From Pseudoxanthomonas sp. X-1 (GTDB lineage: Bacteria > Pseudomonadota > Gammaproteobacteria > Xanthomonadales > Xanthomonadaceae), in contig NZ_CP083376.1 of NCBI RefSeq assembly GCF_020042665.1, positions 4,302,501 through 4,366,500 on the forward strand: DNA of 64,000 nt, given 5' to 3'. The notes beneath the pieces were generated by a model. The model did not search any database. It was given only the letters and a program-made list of their open reading frames with translations, and was not told the origin of the DNA. Below, piece after piece: positions 43,366 to 52,573 of this stretch (position 1 is the first letter of the stretch; every line of letters starts with the position of its first letter). The position numbers were made by a program, and so were the translations under genes.

Positions 43366-44184
43366 ATGAACACCCCACAAGATTCACTGCTCGGTCGCGA
43401 GGTCGCCTACCCCTCGCACTACGACCCGGCGCTGCTGTTCCCGATCCCGCGCGCGGCCGCCCGCGCCGAGATCGGCCTGGACGCAGCCGCCCTGCCCTTC
43501 ACCGGCCACGACCGCTGGCACGCCTACGAACTGGCGTGGCTGGACACGCGCGGCAAGCCGCAGGTCGCCACCGCCACGCTGACCGTGCCGGCCGATGCGC
43601 CGAACCTGATCGAGTCCAAGTCGCTCAAGCTCTACCTCAACTCGCTCAATGCCGAGCGCTTCGAGACCCTCGATGCGGTCTGCGAACGCGTGGCGGCCGA
43701 CCTGTCCACGCGCGCCGGCGGCGCGGTGACGGTGCAGGCCGGCCTGCCGCCCTTCGGCGAGCAGCCTGGCACGCTGCTGGATGCGCTGGAGCTGGATATC
43801 GACGACTACGGCCCGCCCAACCCCGCGCACCTGGCGGCCGACGCGGACGACCCGGCCAGCGAGACACTCGTCTCGCACCTGCTCAAGTCCAACTGCCCGG
43901 TCACCGGCCAGCCGGACTGGGGCACGGTGGTGCTGCGCTACGACGGCCCGCGCATCGACCATGCCGGCCTGCTGCGCTACCTTGTGAGCTTCCGCGACCA
44001 CGCCGGCTTCCACGAGCAGTGCGTGGAGCGCATCTTCGCCGACGTGTCCGCGCGCTGCGCCCCGCAGCGCCTGTCGGTGGAGGCGCGCTACACCCGCCGC
44101 GGCGGCCTGGACATCAATCCCTGGCGCATCACGCCCGGCTGGGACGCCGGCATCACCGCCCCGATCCGCGAACTGCGGCAGTGA
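43366..44184 (+). CDS. queF: NADPH-dependent 7-cyano-7-deazaguanine (preQ0) reductase
   Basis: 272-residue long-form (bimodular) QueF of the queuosine pathway, reducing preQ0 to preQ1. The catalytic Cys177 and Asp184 lie in [24 protein letters not shown] is the NADPH-binding QueF motif. Length matches proteobacterial type II enzymes. A TTAAAAT at about 43352 just before the ATG may be a -10 or simply the leader. No other queuosine gene is nearby. Confidence 0.95.
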   Translation: MNTPQDSLLGREVAYPSHYDPALLFPIPRAAARAEIGLDAAALPFTGHDRWHAYELAWLDTRGKPQVATATLTVPADAPNLIESKSLKLYLNSLNAERFETLDAVCERVAADLSTRAGGAVTVQAGLPPFGEQPGTLLDALELDIDDYGPPNPAHLAADADDPASETLVSHLLKSNCPVTGQPDWGTVVLRYDGPRIDHAGLLRYLVSFRDHAGFHEQCVERIFADVSARCAPQRLSVEARYTRRGGLDINPWRITPGWDAGITAPIRELRQ

Positions 44185-44233
44185 CTCGCTGGGTGGGAGC
44201 AACTGTCTCCTCAACTCCAGCAGCCGCACTTCT

Positions 44234-44307
44234 GTAGAGCGGAGCTTGCTCCGCTGGGGCGTTCCCCACGAACCGAACGAAGAGCAGCGGAGCTAGTTCC
44301 GCTCTAC
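44234..44307. repeat. inverted GTAG-type (SMAG-like) REP dimer
   Basis: GTAG (44234) opens a hairpin with arms AGCGGAGC/GCTCCGCT (44238-44245, 44248-44255). A second hairpin in the opposite direction (AGCGGA/TCCGCT, 44286-44303) ends in CTAC (44304-44307). A GGGG-CGTT-CCCC mini-hairpin lies between. This matches the layout of the S. maltophilia GTAG repeats mobilised by RAYT transposases; no RAYT gene is in the window. Confidence 0.78.
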
Positions 44308-44309
44308 AG

Positions 44310-44333
44310 GTGGGAGCCGCCATGGCGACGATG
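44310..44333. repeat. half copy of the GCCGCCATGGCGGC repeat
   Basis: The left arm of the repeat at 32338 and 61719 (GTGGGAGCC then GCCATGGCGACGATG, one mismatch) directly abuts the GTAG dimer. The right arm is missing. Confidence 0.6.
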
Positions 44334-44370
44334 AGGCTTCACCCAAGCGCCCACCACCACGACCCAGCAT

Positions 44371-44907
44371 TCACCGCTTCCCGCTACGCGCCATGCTGGC
44401 GAAGACGCCATCGCGACGCACCCAGGCGTGGAACAGCGCGGCGGCCAGGTGGCCCAGCACGGTGGCGAACAGCACATAGGCCAGCACCGTATGCGCCGGG
44501 CGCAGCAGCGTGTACAGGTCGGCGCTGTGCGGCGCGATCGGCGGCAGATGCACGCCGCCGAACAGCACGATCGGATAGCCACCGGCCGACAGCATCCCCC
44601 AGCCGATCAGCGGCATGGCGAACATCAGCCCGTACAGCAGCCAGTGCGAGGCGTGCGCGGCCAGCTTCTGGATCGCCGGCAGGTCGGCCGGCAGCGGCGG
44701 CGGCGGGCTGCGCAGCCGGTTGACCAGCCGCACCACGACCAGCAGCAGGATCGCGATGCCCAGCGGCCGGTGCAGGTCCAGCAGCGTCGGTCGCCAGGCC
44801 AGCGAGACCACCATGCCGGCGCCGATGAACAGCATCGCCAGGATCATCGCGGCCATCAGCCAGTGCAGCGCGCGCGCCAGCGCGTCGAAGTGTCCGTAGC
44901 GGTTCAT
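44371..44907 (-). CDS. cytochrome b561-family protein
   Basis: 178-residue inner-membrane di-heme cytochrome b with four hydrophobic helices. Candidate heme-ligand His residues are His15 (ALHWLMAA), His in LLDLHRPLG, and two in the third and fourth helices (AHASHWLLYG, RPAHTVLAYV). It oxidises or reduces quinol coupled to a periplasmic partner. It overlaps the catalase-like gene by ATGA, so the two are one unit under the ECF-type promoter at 46024. Confidence 0.9.
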   Translation of the reverse strand: MNRYGHFDALARALHWLMAAMILAMLFIGAGMVVSLAWRPTLLDLHRPLGIAILLLVVVRLVNRLRSPPPPLPADLPAIQKLAAHASHWLLYGLMFAMPLIGWGMLSAGGYPIVLFGGVHLPPIAPHSADLYTLLRPAHTVLAYVLFATVLGHLAAALFHAWVRRDGVFASMARSGKR

Positions 44908-45992
44908 TTCGCCTCTCCGTTCGCGGCGCCGGTGGCTTCGGGCGCCTGGCCCGTGCCGATTTCGTGTTCGCGGCGGTTGAAGGAGACCGAGTACACCGCC
45001 GAGCGCGCCGCCAGGATCGGATCCTTCGACGGCGCCATGCCGTCGGGCAGCACCGTCGGGTCGTAATTGATGTCGCGGCAGCCGCCGGTGTCCTGCGGCG
45101 AGGTGGCGGTGAAGGTCACCGTGCCGGCGACGACCTGGGTGCGGTCGTCGGGCCAGGGCTGCGAGGGATCGTCGATCGGATCGCCGTCGCCGGCCTCGGT
45201 GACGACCAGATCCCACTTCACCGGGCCCTTGGCCAGGCGCGCATCGAACTCTTCGCTGAGGAAGTCCGCGTCGGACTGCGCGCGCTGCGCTTCGCTGAGC
45301 GCCTCGAACGGCGCCTGCGGCCGCAACGACCAGCGCACGGCATGGCGCTCGCCCTGCGCATTGGTGAACCAGAAACTGTTGACGCCGTTGAACTGGGTGT
45401 TGGCCCAGCTGTTGGACCACGGCGCCGACTTGGCCCAGGCCAGGAACTTCCTGGCTTCCGGATACTGGGCCAGGAACGCGGCCATCTTGGCCGGGTCCGG
45501 CTTGCCGGTGGCCGGGTCGGGCGCCGAGGCGAGGTTCTGAGCCTGGAAGCCTTCCGGCGTGGCGACCACGAAGAACGGAAAGCTGTTCATCGCCGTGCGC
45601 CATTCCTGGCCGTCATCGGTCTTGAGCAGCAGCGCGACGCTGCGCACGCGGGCCTTGCTGTCGGCGCCATGCGGATCGCCGCCGGCGATCGAAAGCCGCC
45701 CCAGGATCGGGGTGCTGGGCTGGGTGAACACCCGCGCCTTGGACAGCTGCGGCGCCTGCGCGCTTGGCGCGAACGCGCCGGTCACGCAGACGCCCTTGGT
45801 GTGGGCGCGGCGGAAGCCTGGATGCGGCTTGCCGGCCTCGATGGTGTCGGTCATCTGCTGCGGGGTCAGGCCGCGCCCGAACCAGCCGCCGACCCAGGCG
45901 AAGGCCAGGGCCAGGACGGCGACGATGGCGGAGATCCCGGCCAGCGCAGGCACGGCGCTGCGCTTGGGCGGGGGTGCGGGAGGCTGGGACAT
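44904..45992 (-). CDS. membrane-anchored catalase-related peroxidase (SrpA-like)
   Basis: 362 residues. An N-terminal anchor (ALAGISAIVAVLALAFAWVGG) places the enzyme in the periplasm. Reduced catalase core: distal His64 (RRAHTKG), Asn136 (MNSFPFFVV) and proximal Arg330/Tyr334 (RSAVY). It lacks the N-terminal arm and C-terminal domain of full catalases and likely acts as an organic-peroxide peroxidase, with electrons from the coupled cytochrome b561. The following sigma/anti-sigma genes face it, sharing a promoter motif. Confidence 0.9.
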   Translation of the reverse strand: MSQPPAPPPKRSAVPALAGISAIVAVLALAFAWVGGWFGRGLTPQQMTDTIEAGKPHPGFRRAHTKGVCVTGAFAPSAQAPQLSKARVFTQPSTPILGRLSIAGGDPHGADSKARVRSVALLLKTDDGQEWRTAMNSFPFFVVATPEGFQAQNLASAPDPATGKPDPAKMAAFLAQYPEARKFLAWAKSAPWSNSWANTQFNGVNSFWFTNAQGERHAVRWSLRPQAPFEALSEAQRAQSDADFLSEEFDARLAKGPVKWDLVVTEAGDGDPIDDPSQPWPDDRTQVVAGTVTFTATSPQDTGGCRDINYDPTVLPDGMAPSKDPILAARSAVYSVSFNRREHEIGTGQAPEATGAANGEAK

Positions 45993-46023
45993 GGGCGGAC
46001 CTGGCAATGGCGGGGGGTGCAGG

Positions 46024-46052
46024 TAGGACGTCGGGGCGGAGGATTTATTCCC
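46024..46052 (-). promoter_or_regulatory. ECF-type promoter of the catalase/cytochrome b561 operon
   Basis: Reading the minus strand: GGGAATA (46052-46046), 15 bases, CGTCCTA (46030-46024), 32 bases before the catalase start. The motif and spacing are identical to those in front of the adjacent ECF sigma gene (46279-46307), so I infer recognition by that sigma factor. Confidence 0.75.
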
Positions 46053-46183
46053 GACCCGCGGCGCAGCGCTTTTTTGCCCCCTCCCGTTCGCGCGCGGCGT
46101 GAAGGGGAGCTCGAAGTCCCGATCTGGCGAATGGGGGAGGGGCGCCTTGGCTTTCCGCAAACGCACAAGCCCCCTCACCCGGT

Positions 46184-46210
46184 CCTCCCCTTCGCTGCGC
46201 GAAAGGGAGG
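46184..46210. repeat. intergenic inverted repeat in the sigma/catalase spacer
   Basis: CCTCCCCTTCGC (46184-46195) pairs with GCGAAAGGGAGG (46199-46210) with one mismatch. A looser copy (CTCCC to GGGAG) lies at 46081-46109. The rest of the 343-base spacer between the two promoters holds no gene. Such CCCTCCC-type hairpins recur between genes in this bacterial family. Confidence 0.5.
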
Positions 46211-46278
46211 GGCGGTTCGCGGCGGCTTCGAGGGTCCATGCGCCTTCGGACCCGCTGCTCACGCAAAGCCATCCATTC

Positions 46279-46307
46279 GGGAATACCCTGCGTCCTGATT
46301 CGTCCTA
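46279..46307 (+). promoter_or_regulatory. ECF-type promoter of the sigma/anti-sigma operon
   Basis: GGGAATA (46279-46285), 15 bases, CGTCCTA (46301-46307), 29 bases before the sigma factor start. The identical motif faces the catalase operon, implying autoregulation. Confidence 0.75.
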
Positions 46308-46335
46308 TCCATCTCCCCCGCGACGCCTGGCTGCC

Positions 46336-46863
46336 ATGCCCACGCCCACCGACCTCGACGACAGCACGCTGCGCACGCTGATCCCGCGTCTGCGCCGGTT
46401 CGCGCGCTCGCTGGTGCACGAGCCCGCCGCGGCCGACGATCTGGTCCAGGCCACTCTGGAACGCGCGCTAACCCATGCCCGCGGCCGGCACACGCCCGAC
46501 GCGCTGCAGGCCTGGCTGTTCTCGATCCTCTACCGGCAGTTCATCGACGAACATCGCCGCGGTCAGCGCTGGCGCCGGCTGGCGCGGCTGTTCGGCGACG
46601 GTGACGCCGAGACCGCGCCCTCGGCCGAACGCGTCGCCACCTCGCACGCCACGCTGGCCGCCTTCGACACCCTGCCGTCCGAGCAGCGCGCGCTGTTGCT
46701 GCTGGTCAGCGTGGAGGGCTTCAGCTACCGCGAGGTCGCCGACACGCTGGGCGTGCCGATCGGCACGGTCATGTCGCGCCTGGCCCGCGCGCGCCAGGCG
46801 CTGCGCGCGGCCAGCGATACCGAGCCCAAGCCGGCGCGGCCGGCGCTGAAGGTGCTGCGATGA
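46336..46863 (+). CDS. ECF sigma factor
   Basis: 175 residues. Region 2 (LRRFARSLVHEPAAADDLVQATLERAL to AWLFSILYRQFIDEHR) binds the -10 element and core enzyme, and region 4 (LPSEQRALLLLVSVEGFSYREVADTLGVPIGTVMSRLARARQAL) the -35. It overlaps the anti-sigma gene by ATGA. The shared GGGAATA/CGTCCTA promoters suggest it drives itself and the peroxidase/cytochrome b561 pair, consistent with oxidative-stress ECF groups whose neighbours include catalase and cytochrome b561. Confidence 0.92.
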   Translation: MPTPTDLDDSTLRTLIPRLRRFARSLVHEPAAADDLVQATLERALTHARGRHTPDALQAWLFSILYRQFIDEHRRGQRWRRLARLFGDGDAETAPSAERVATSHATLAAFDTLPSEQRALLLLVSVEGFSYREVADTLGVPIGTVMSRLARARQALRAASDTEPKPARPALKVLR

Positions 46864-47606
46864 TCCACCTGGCACCCAGCGAAGCGGACCTGCACGCCTA
46901 CGTCGACGGCCAGCTCGACGCGGCCGCGCGCGCCGAGATCGAGCGCTGGCTGGCCGCCCATCCCGAGCGCGCGGCGGTGGTGGCCGACTGGAAGCGCGAT
47001 GCCGAGCGCCTGCGCGTGCAGCAGGCGCTGCCCGAACACTGGCCGGCCAACCCACTGCTGGACCCGGCCCGCCTGCGCCGCCAGGTCCGCGCACGACGCA
47101 GAACCCGCTTGGGGATGGCCGCGGCGATGGCGCTGTCGCTATGTCTGGGCGTCGGCCTGGGCTGGCAGGCGAAGCAGGCGCAGAACCCGATCGCGCGCCT
47201 GCCGATGGCCGATGCGGTGGCCGCCTACCGGCTGTTCGCGGCCAGCGACACGCCGGCCTCGCTGGACAGCGCCTCGCCGGCACAGCTGCGCGAGTGGCTG
47301 GCCGTGCACTTCGGCGCGCTGGACCAGGTGCCGGACCTGTCGGCCCAGGGCTTCCACCTGGTCGGCGGCCAGCGCCTGTCCACCGAGCAGGGCGCGGCGG
47401 CCATGCTGGTCTATGCCGACGCGCAGGGCACGCGCCTGGGCCTGTACGTGCGCCCGGGCGGCTGGTTCCGCCGGCCCGGAGAGCGCCGTGACGGCGAGCT
47501 GCTGGCCCAGTACTGGTCGCGCGGCAACGCCAGCTTCGCGGTGGTCAGCCCGTTCGACGACACGCGCGCCCGCAGCGTCGCCTCGGCGCTGGCACCGCGC
47601 GGCTGA
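46860..47606 (+). CDS. membrane anti-sigma factor
   Basis: 248 residues. The N-terminal cytoplasmic part (about 1-75; DLHAYVDGQLDAAARAEIERWLAAHPE) is a zinc-less anti-sigma-type helical domain. One transmembrane helix (MAAAMALSLCLGVGLGW, about 86-102) leads to a periplasmic domain (LPMADAVAAYRLFA to the end) that would sense the signal. It starts in an ATGA overlap with the sigma gene, ensuring balanced synthesis. The signal is unknown; peroxide or chlorine stress is inferred from the regulon. Confidence 0.88.
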   Translation: MIHLAPSEADLHAYVDGQLDAAARAEIERWLAAHPERAAVVADWKRDAERLRVQQALPEHWPANPLLDPARLRRQVRARRRTRLGMAAAMALSLCLGVGLGWQAKQAQNPIARLPMADAVAAYRLFAASDTPASLDSASPAQLREWLAVHFGALDQVPDLSAQGFHLVGGQRLSTEQGAAAMLVYADAQGTRLGLYVRPGGWFRRPGERRDGELLAQYWSRGNASFAVVSPFDDTRARSVASALAPRG

Positions 47607-47666
47607 GACGCGCTTGGCTGGGTCGGGCCGTTGGCTTGGCGGGAGCCGCCAAGCACAGCCCGCGGA

Positions 47667-48644
47667 TCAGGCTGCCTGCGCGGCGTTGATCTCCACCGTG
47701 ACGTGCACCAGCTCCTCGTGCACCGCCAGCGCCGCGCGCACCGCCTGCGGCGACAGCCCGGCCGCGCTGACCAGGGAGACGATCGCCGCATACTGGCCGC
47801 GTCCGACGCGCCACACATGCAGGTCGCTGATCGCCGTCGGCTGCGGCAGCGCGGCGATCACCTCGCGCACTTCCTCCACCACCGGCGCATCCATCTCCGC
47901 ATCCAGCAGCACCCGGCCGGTGGCGCGCAGCAGGCCGACGGCCCACACCGTGACCAGCACGGCGCCGGCGATGCCCATCACCGGATCCAGCCAGGCCGCG
48001 CCGAAGAAACGCCCGGCCAGCAGCGCGGCGATCGCCAGCACCGAGGTGGCGGCATCGGCCAGCACGTGCAGGTAGGCGGCGCGCAGGTTGAGGTCGGCGT
48101 GATGGTCGTAATCGCCGTGGGCGTGCGCATGCCCATGGTGAGCGTCGCGGTGGTGCGCGTGGTCGTGGCCGGGATGGTGATGGGCGTGGTCGTCCTTCAG
48201 CCACCACGCGCAGACCAGGTTGACCGCCAGGCCCAGCACCGCCAGCACGATGGCCTGGTCGTAGCGGATCGGCAGCGGATCGACCAGGCGCTGCACCGAC
48301 TGCCAGGCCATCAGCAGCGCCACGCACAGCAGCAGGACCGCGCTGGTGTAGCCGCCGAGGATCTCGATCTTCCAGGTGCCGAAGGCGAAGCGCGCGTCGC
48401 GCGCGTAGCGGCGCGCCGCCGCGTAGGCCAGCAGCGACAAGCCCAGCGCCAGCGCGTGCGAGCTCATGTGCCAGCCGTCGGCCAGCAGCGCCATCGAGTT
48501 GAAGATCCAGCCGCCGGCGATCTCGGCCACCATCATCAGCGCGGTCAGCACCACGGCGCGGCGGGTGTTGCGCTCGCCGGCGGCATTGCCGGTGACGAAC
48601 TGGTGGTCGTGGCGATGCGCATGCAGCGCGTGATCGAGGGACAT
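47667..48644 (-). CDS. dmeF: cation diffusion facilitator (DmeF-type metal exporter)
   Basis: 325-residue inner-membrane CDF exporter with six helices. NSMALLADGWHMSSHALALG carries the site-A Asp/His metal ligands. A His-rich cytoplasmic loop at about 150-185 (DDHAHHHPGHDHAHH onward) is typical of Co/Ni-handling members. A C-terminal ferredoxin-like domain follows (LHVWRVGRG). The divergent RcnR/FrmR-type repressor and its operator support Co(II)/Ni(II) efflux, as for DmeRF. Confidence 0.88.
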   Translation of the reverse strand: MSLDHALHAHRHDHQFVTGNAAGERNTRRAVVLTALMMVAEIAGGWIFNSMALLADGWHMSSHALALGLSLLAYAAARRYARDARFAFGTWKIEILGGYTSAVLLLCVALLMAWQSVQRLVDPLPIRYDQAIVLAVLGLAVNLVCAWWLKDDHAHHHPGHDHAHHRDAHHGHAHAHGDYDHHADLNLRAAYLHVLADAATSVLAIAALLAGRFFGAAWLDPVMGIAGAVLVTVWAVGLLRATGRVLLDAEMDAPVVEEVREVIAALPQPTAISDLHVWRVGRGQYAAIVSLVSAAGLSPQAVRAALAVHEELVHVTVEINAAQAA

Positions 48645-48663
48645 GGGCCCATCCGGGTGTAGG

Positions 48664-48680
48664 ATACCCCCCCATGGTAT
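48664..48680. promoter_or_regulatory. RcnR/DmeR-type operator (ATAC, C-tract, GTAT)
   Basis: ATA followed by seven C, ATG and GTAT lies between the divergent exporter and repressor. G/C tracts flanked by ATAC/GTAT half-sites are the recognition pattern of the RcnR/FrmR branch of the CsoR family. It sits 20 bases from the exporter start and 17 from the repressor start. Confidence 0.7.
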
Positions 48681-48696
48681 ACGCGAGCCCCACCTC

Positions 48697-48969
48697 ATGT
48701 CGCATGTGATCCACGACGCCCCGCGCCTGACCCCGCGCGTGAAGCGCCTCAAGGGCCAGGTCGCCGCCCTGGAGAAGGCGCTGGCCGGCGAGCCCGAATG
48801 CCTGGCCGTGCTGACCCAGATCGCCGCCATCCGCGGCGCGGCGCAGAGCCTGCTGCTGGAGGTGCTGGAAGGGCATATGCAGTCGCACGTGGCCGAGGAG
48901 AAGAACCCCGCCGCGCGCCGCGCCGAGGTCGCCGCGCTGAACAAGATCCTGCGCTCGTATCTCAAATAG
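48697..48969 (+). CDS. dmeR: metal-sensing repressor, RcnR/FrmR/CsoR family
   Basis: 90-residue all-helical DUF156 protein. The conserved Cys (EPECLAVLTQIAAIRGA) and downstream His residues (LEGHMQSHV) form the sensing site, with a His in the N-terminal SHVIHDAPR as in the cobalt/nickel sensors RcnR/DmeR. The tetramer binds the G/C-tract operator between it and dmeF and releases it on metal binding. Formaldehyde-sensing FrmR is the alternative, but the CDF partner favours metal. Confidence 0.88.
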   Translation: MSHVIHDAPRLTPRVKRLKGQVAALEKALAGEPECLAVLTQIAAIRGAAQSLLLEVLEGHMQSHVAEEKNPAARRAEVAALNKILRSYLK

Positions 48970-49017
48970 CGGGATGCCGGGCGACGGCGTTGCCGGCATC
49001 GGCACGCGCGCGCAGGC

Positions 49018-49677
49018 ATGCTGTGCGCCCCTGGTGTCGCCCTGGACCTGCGCGTGCCCGATCTGCATTTCTATCGCCCCGCCGACGGCCACGGCCTGGC
49101 GCACGATCCCTTCAAGGCCATCGTCGCGCCGCGGCCGATCGGCTGGATCGGCTCGGTCTCGCCCGAAGGCGTGCGCAACCTGGCGCCCTACAGCTTCTTC
49201 AACGCCTTCGGCGACACGCCGCCGCTCATCGGCTTCAGCAGCTCGGGCTGGAAGGACAGCGTGCGCAACATCCAGGCCACCGGGGTGTTCACCTGGAACC
49301 TGGCCACCGCCGCACAGGCCACGCAGATGAACCAGAGCTCGGCGCCCTTCCCGGCCGAGGTCGACGAGTTCGAACGCAGCGGCCTGGAGGCCCTGCCCGG
49401 ACGCGTGGTCGATGCGCCGTTCGTGGCCGGCACGCCGGCCGCCTTCGAGTGCCGGCTGACCCAGCTGATCCAGCTCAATGACGCACAGGGCCGCGCGCTG
49501 CCGCAGTGGCTGGTGCTGGGCGAGGTGGTCGGCGTGCACATCGACCGGCGCTTCCTGGTCGATGGCGTGTACGACACCGCCGCGGCCGCGCCGATCCTGC
49601 GTGCCGGTGGACCGGGCGCGTATGTGCGGGTCGGCCCGGAGGCCATGTTCGACATGCGCCGTCCGACCAAGGCATGA
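49018..49677 (+). CDS. flavin reductase-domain (DIM6/NTAB) protein
   Basis: 219 residues with the split-barrel FMN-binding fold: DPFKAIVAPRPIGWIGSVSPEG is the diagnostic start, followed by NLAPYSFFNAFGDTPPLIGFSS and GVFTWNLAT. Such proteins reduce flavin for monooxygenases or act alone as FMN reductases. No clear ribosome-binding site; a GTG at 49054 is an alternative start. Its stop overlaps the start of the alpha/beta hydrolase (ATGA), so the two are co-translated. Confidence 0.86.
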   Translation: MLCAPGVALDLRVPDLHFYRPADGHGLAHDPFKAIVAPRPIGWIGSVSPEGVRNLAPYSFFNAFGDTPPLIGFSSSGWKDSVRNIQATGVFTWNLATAAQATQMNQSSAPFPAEVDEFERSGLEALPGRVVDAPFVAGTPAAFECRLTQLIQLNDAQGRALPQWLVLGEVVGVHIDRRFLVDGVYDTAAAAPILRAGGPGAYVRVGPEAMFDMRRPTKA

Positions 49678-50369
49678 GCGCACGCGAGTCGCTGCTGCTG
49701 TTGCCCGGCCTGCTCAACGATGCCGAGCTGTGGCATGCGCAGCTGGAGGCGCTGTCCGACCTGGTCGACTGCCAGGTCGGCGACCTGACCCAGGGCGAGC
49801 ACCTGCACGCGGTGGCGCAGCAGGTGCTGGCGGCCGCGCCGCCGACGTTCGCGCTGGCCGGCTTCTCGCTGGGCGGCTACGTGGCGCAGGAGATCCTGCG
49901 CATCGCCCCGCGGCGGGTCACACGGCTGGCGCTGCTGGACACGTCCTACCTGCCCGACACGCCGGCCCGCGCCGAGCAGCGGCGCGCGCAGCAGGACGCG
50001 GTCCGGCGCGGTGCCTTCCATGGCTTCGGCGAGGCGCTGATGCGGGCCTACACCGATCCCTCGCACCACGGCGATGCCGCGCTGCTGGCGCGCATCCGCG
50101 GCATGACCCAGCGCCTGGGCGCCGAGGTCTTCCTGCGCCAGAGCGCCTTCGCGCGCGTGGACGGCAGCGCGGTGTTGCGCGCCTTCGATCGGCCGGCGCT
50201 GGTGCTGGTCGGCGAACACGACGCGATCACCCCGCCGGCCGTGCACGAACAGATGGCCGCCCTGCTGCCCGACGCCACGCTGGTGCGGGTGGCGCAGTGC
50301 GGGCACCTGAGCCCGCTGGAGCAGCCCGACGCGGTCAGCCGCGCCCTGCGCGACTGGCTGTTGCGCTAG
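49674..50369 (+). CDS. alpha/beta hydrolase
   Basis: 231 residues. The nucleophile elbow is GFSLGG, the acid Asp is in LVGEHDAITPP and the base His in QCGHLSPLEQP. The oxyanion loop is LLLPGLLND rather than HGxP. It is compact, with a short cap (about 100-160). It is translationally coupled to the flavin reductase-like protein, so they may serve one short catabolic or detoxification step. Confidence 0.87.
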   Translation: MSARESLLLLPGLLNDAELWHAQLEALSDLVDCQVGDLTQGEHLHAVAQQVLAAAPPTFALAGFSLGGYVAQEILRIAPRRVTRLALLDTSYLPDTPARAEQRRAQQDAVRRGAFHGFGEALMRAYTDPSHHGDAALLARIRGMTQRLGAEVFLRQSAFARVDGSAVLRAFDRPALVLVGEHDAITPPAVHEQMAALLPDATLVRVAQCGHLSPLEQPDAVSRALRDWLLR

Positions 50370-50437
50370 CGGCGACGCGGGCGACACACGCCCGCCAAAC
50401 CGGCTGCCTATGCTCCGCGCACGCCACGCGTGAGCCG

Positions 50438-51178
50438 ATGCCGATGTCGATGCCGTCCTTCCTGCGCCCCTGCAGCGGGCTGCTGTTGCTGCTCCTGGCC
50501 GGCCTCGCCCAGGCCGAGGTCTATCGCCTGGACGCCCCGCCCGAACGCGCGCCCGGCGACGCCGAACCGCGCAGCCGTCCGCTGGGCGAGCTGGCGCTGA
50601 ACAACGGCGTGCGCCTGCCGGCGATGCTGCTCATCGCGGCCGATCCGATGGAAGACAGCGGCTGGAGCACCGCGGACGCGCCGCCGCTGACCCTGGACGC
50701 CACGCTGGCCCCCGCCCTGGCCGCCCGGCTCACCGCCTGGGCCACCCCGCGTGGCTGGCTGCTGGTGCCACGCGGCTGGCAACCGGCGCGCGGCGCGCTG
50801 GGCGTGGACGGCTCGGCTGCGATCGCCTTCCTCGCCCAGGACGGTCAGGGCGAGGTCTCGCTGTACGACGCCGGTGCCTGCGTGGGCTGTGCGATCAGCG
50901 CGGCGAGCGCCTTCTTCGCCCAGGCCCGCGAACAGGGGCGCAAGGAGGACTTCTCCGTCTACGAAGGCGCCGGCCCGGACCTGAAGACCACCACGCTGGG
51001 CCCGCACACATTGGGCTACCACAGCCAGGCCGGCGCCCTGTCGGTGGATGGGCTGGCCTGGTTCGACGGCCAAGCCGACCTGCCCTACCACGACCTGCGC
51101 GTGCGCCTGCCATCGGATCAGCATGCCCTGGCCCGCGCCATCCTCGACTGGCGCCTGCCGGAGAGGGACGCGCGCTGA
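50438..51178 (+). CDS. secreted protein of unknown function
   Basis: 246 residues with a signal peptide (LRPCSGLLLLLLAGLAQA). Mature-region features are a hydrophobic MLLIAADPMEDSGW, two Cys close together (DAGACVGCAIS) that could form a CxxC-like pair, and GPHTLGYHSQ. It resembles poorly described proteins (possibly DUF4850) in Xanthomonadaceae, a guess from memory. ATGs at 50438, 50444 and 50450 are possible starts. No operon. Confidence 0.7.
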   Translation: MPMSMPSFLRPCSGLLLLLLAGLAQAEVYRLDAPPERAPGDAEPRSRPLGELALNNGVRLPAMLLIAADPMEDSGWSTADAPPLTLDATLAPALAARLTAWATPRGWLLVPRGWQPARGALGVDGSAAIAFLAQDGQGEVSLYDAGACVGCAISAASAFFAQAREQGRKEDFSVYEGAGPDLKTTTLGPHTLGYHSQAGALSVDGLAWFDGQADLPYHDLRVRLPSDQHALARAILDWRLPERDAR

Positions 51179-51241
51179 GCGCGGAACGCTGGGCGCGGGC
51201 GGTGGCGAGCGGTGGCGAGCGGCCCAGTAGCAGGAAGGCGC

Positions 51242-51273
51242 AAAAAAGAACGGCCGCCTCGCGGCAGCCGTTC
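51242..51273 (-). terminator. rho-independent terminator of the slipin-rtcB operon
   Basis: On the minus strand, GAACGGC (51273-51267) and GCCGTTC (51254-51248) form a perfect stem followed by six T (51247-51242), 20 bases after the rtcB stop. It is one of the two textbook terminators in the window. Confidence 0.85.
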
Positions 51274-51292
51274 AGTGGGCCAATGACGCGCC

Positions 51293-52507
<1,215 letters not shown>

Positions 52508-52573
52508 CTGTTTCACCTTGATCCTTGGTTGAACCCGCACGCGCCGCGTCCTTGCGGCGCGTGCGGGGTGTTG

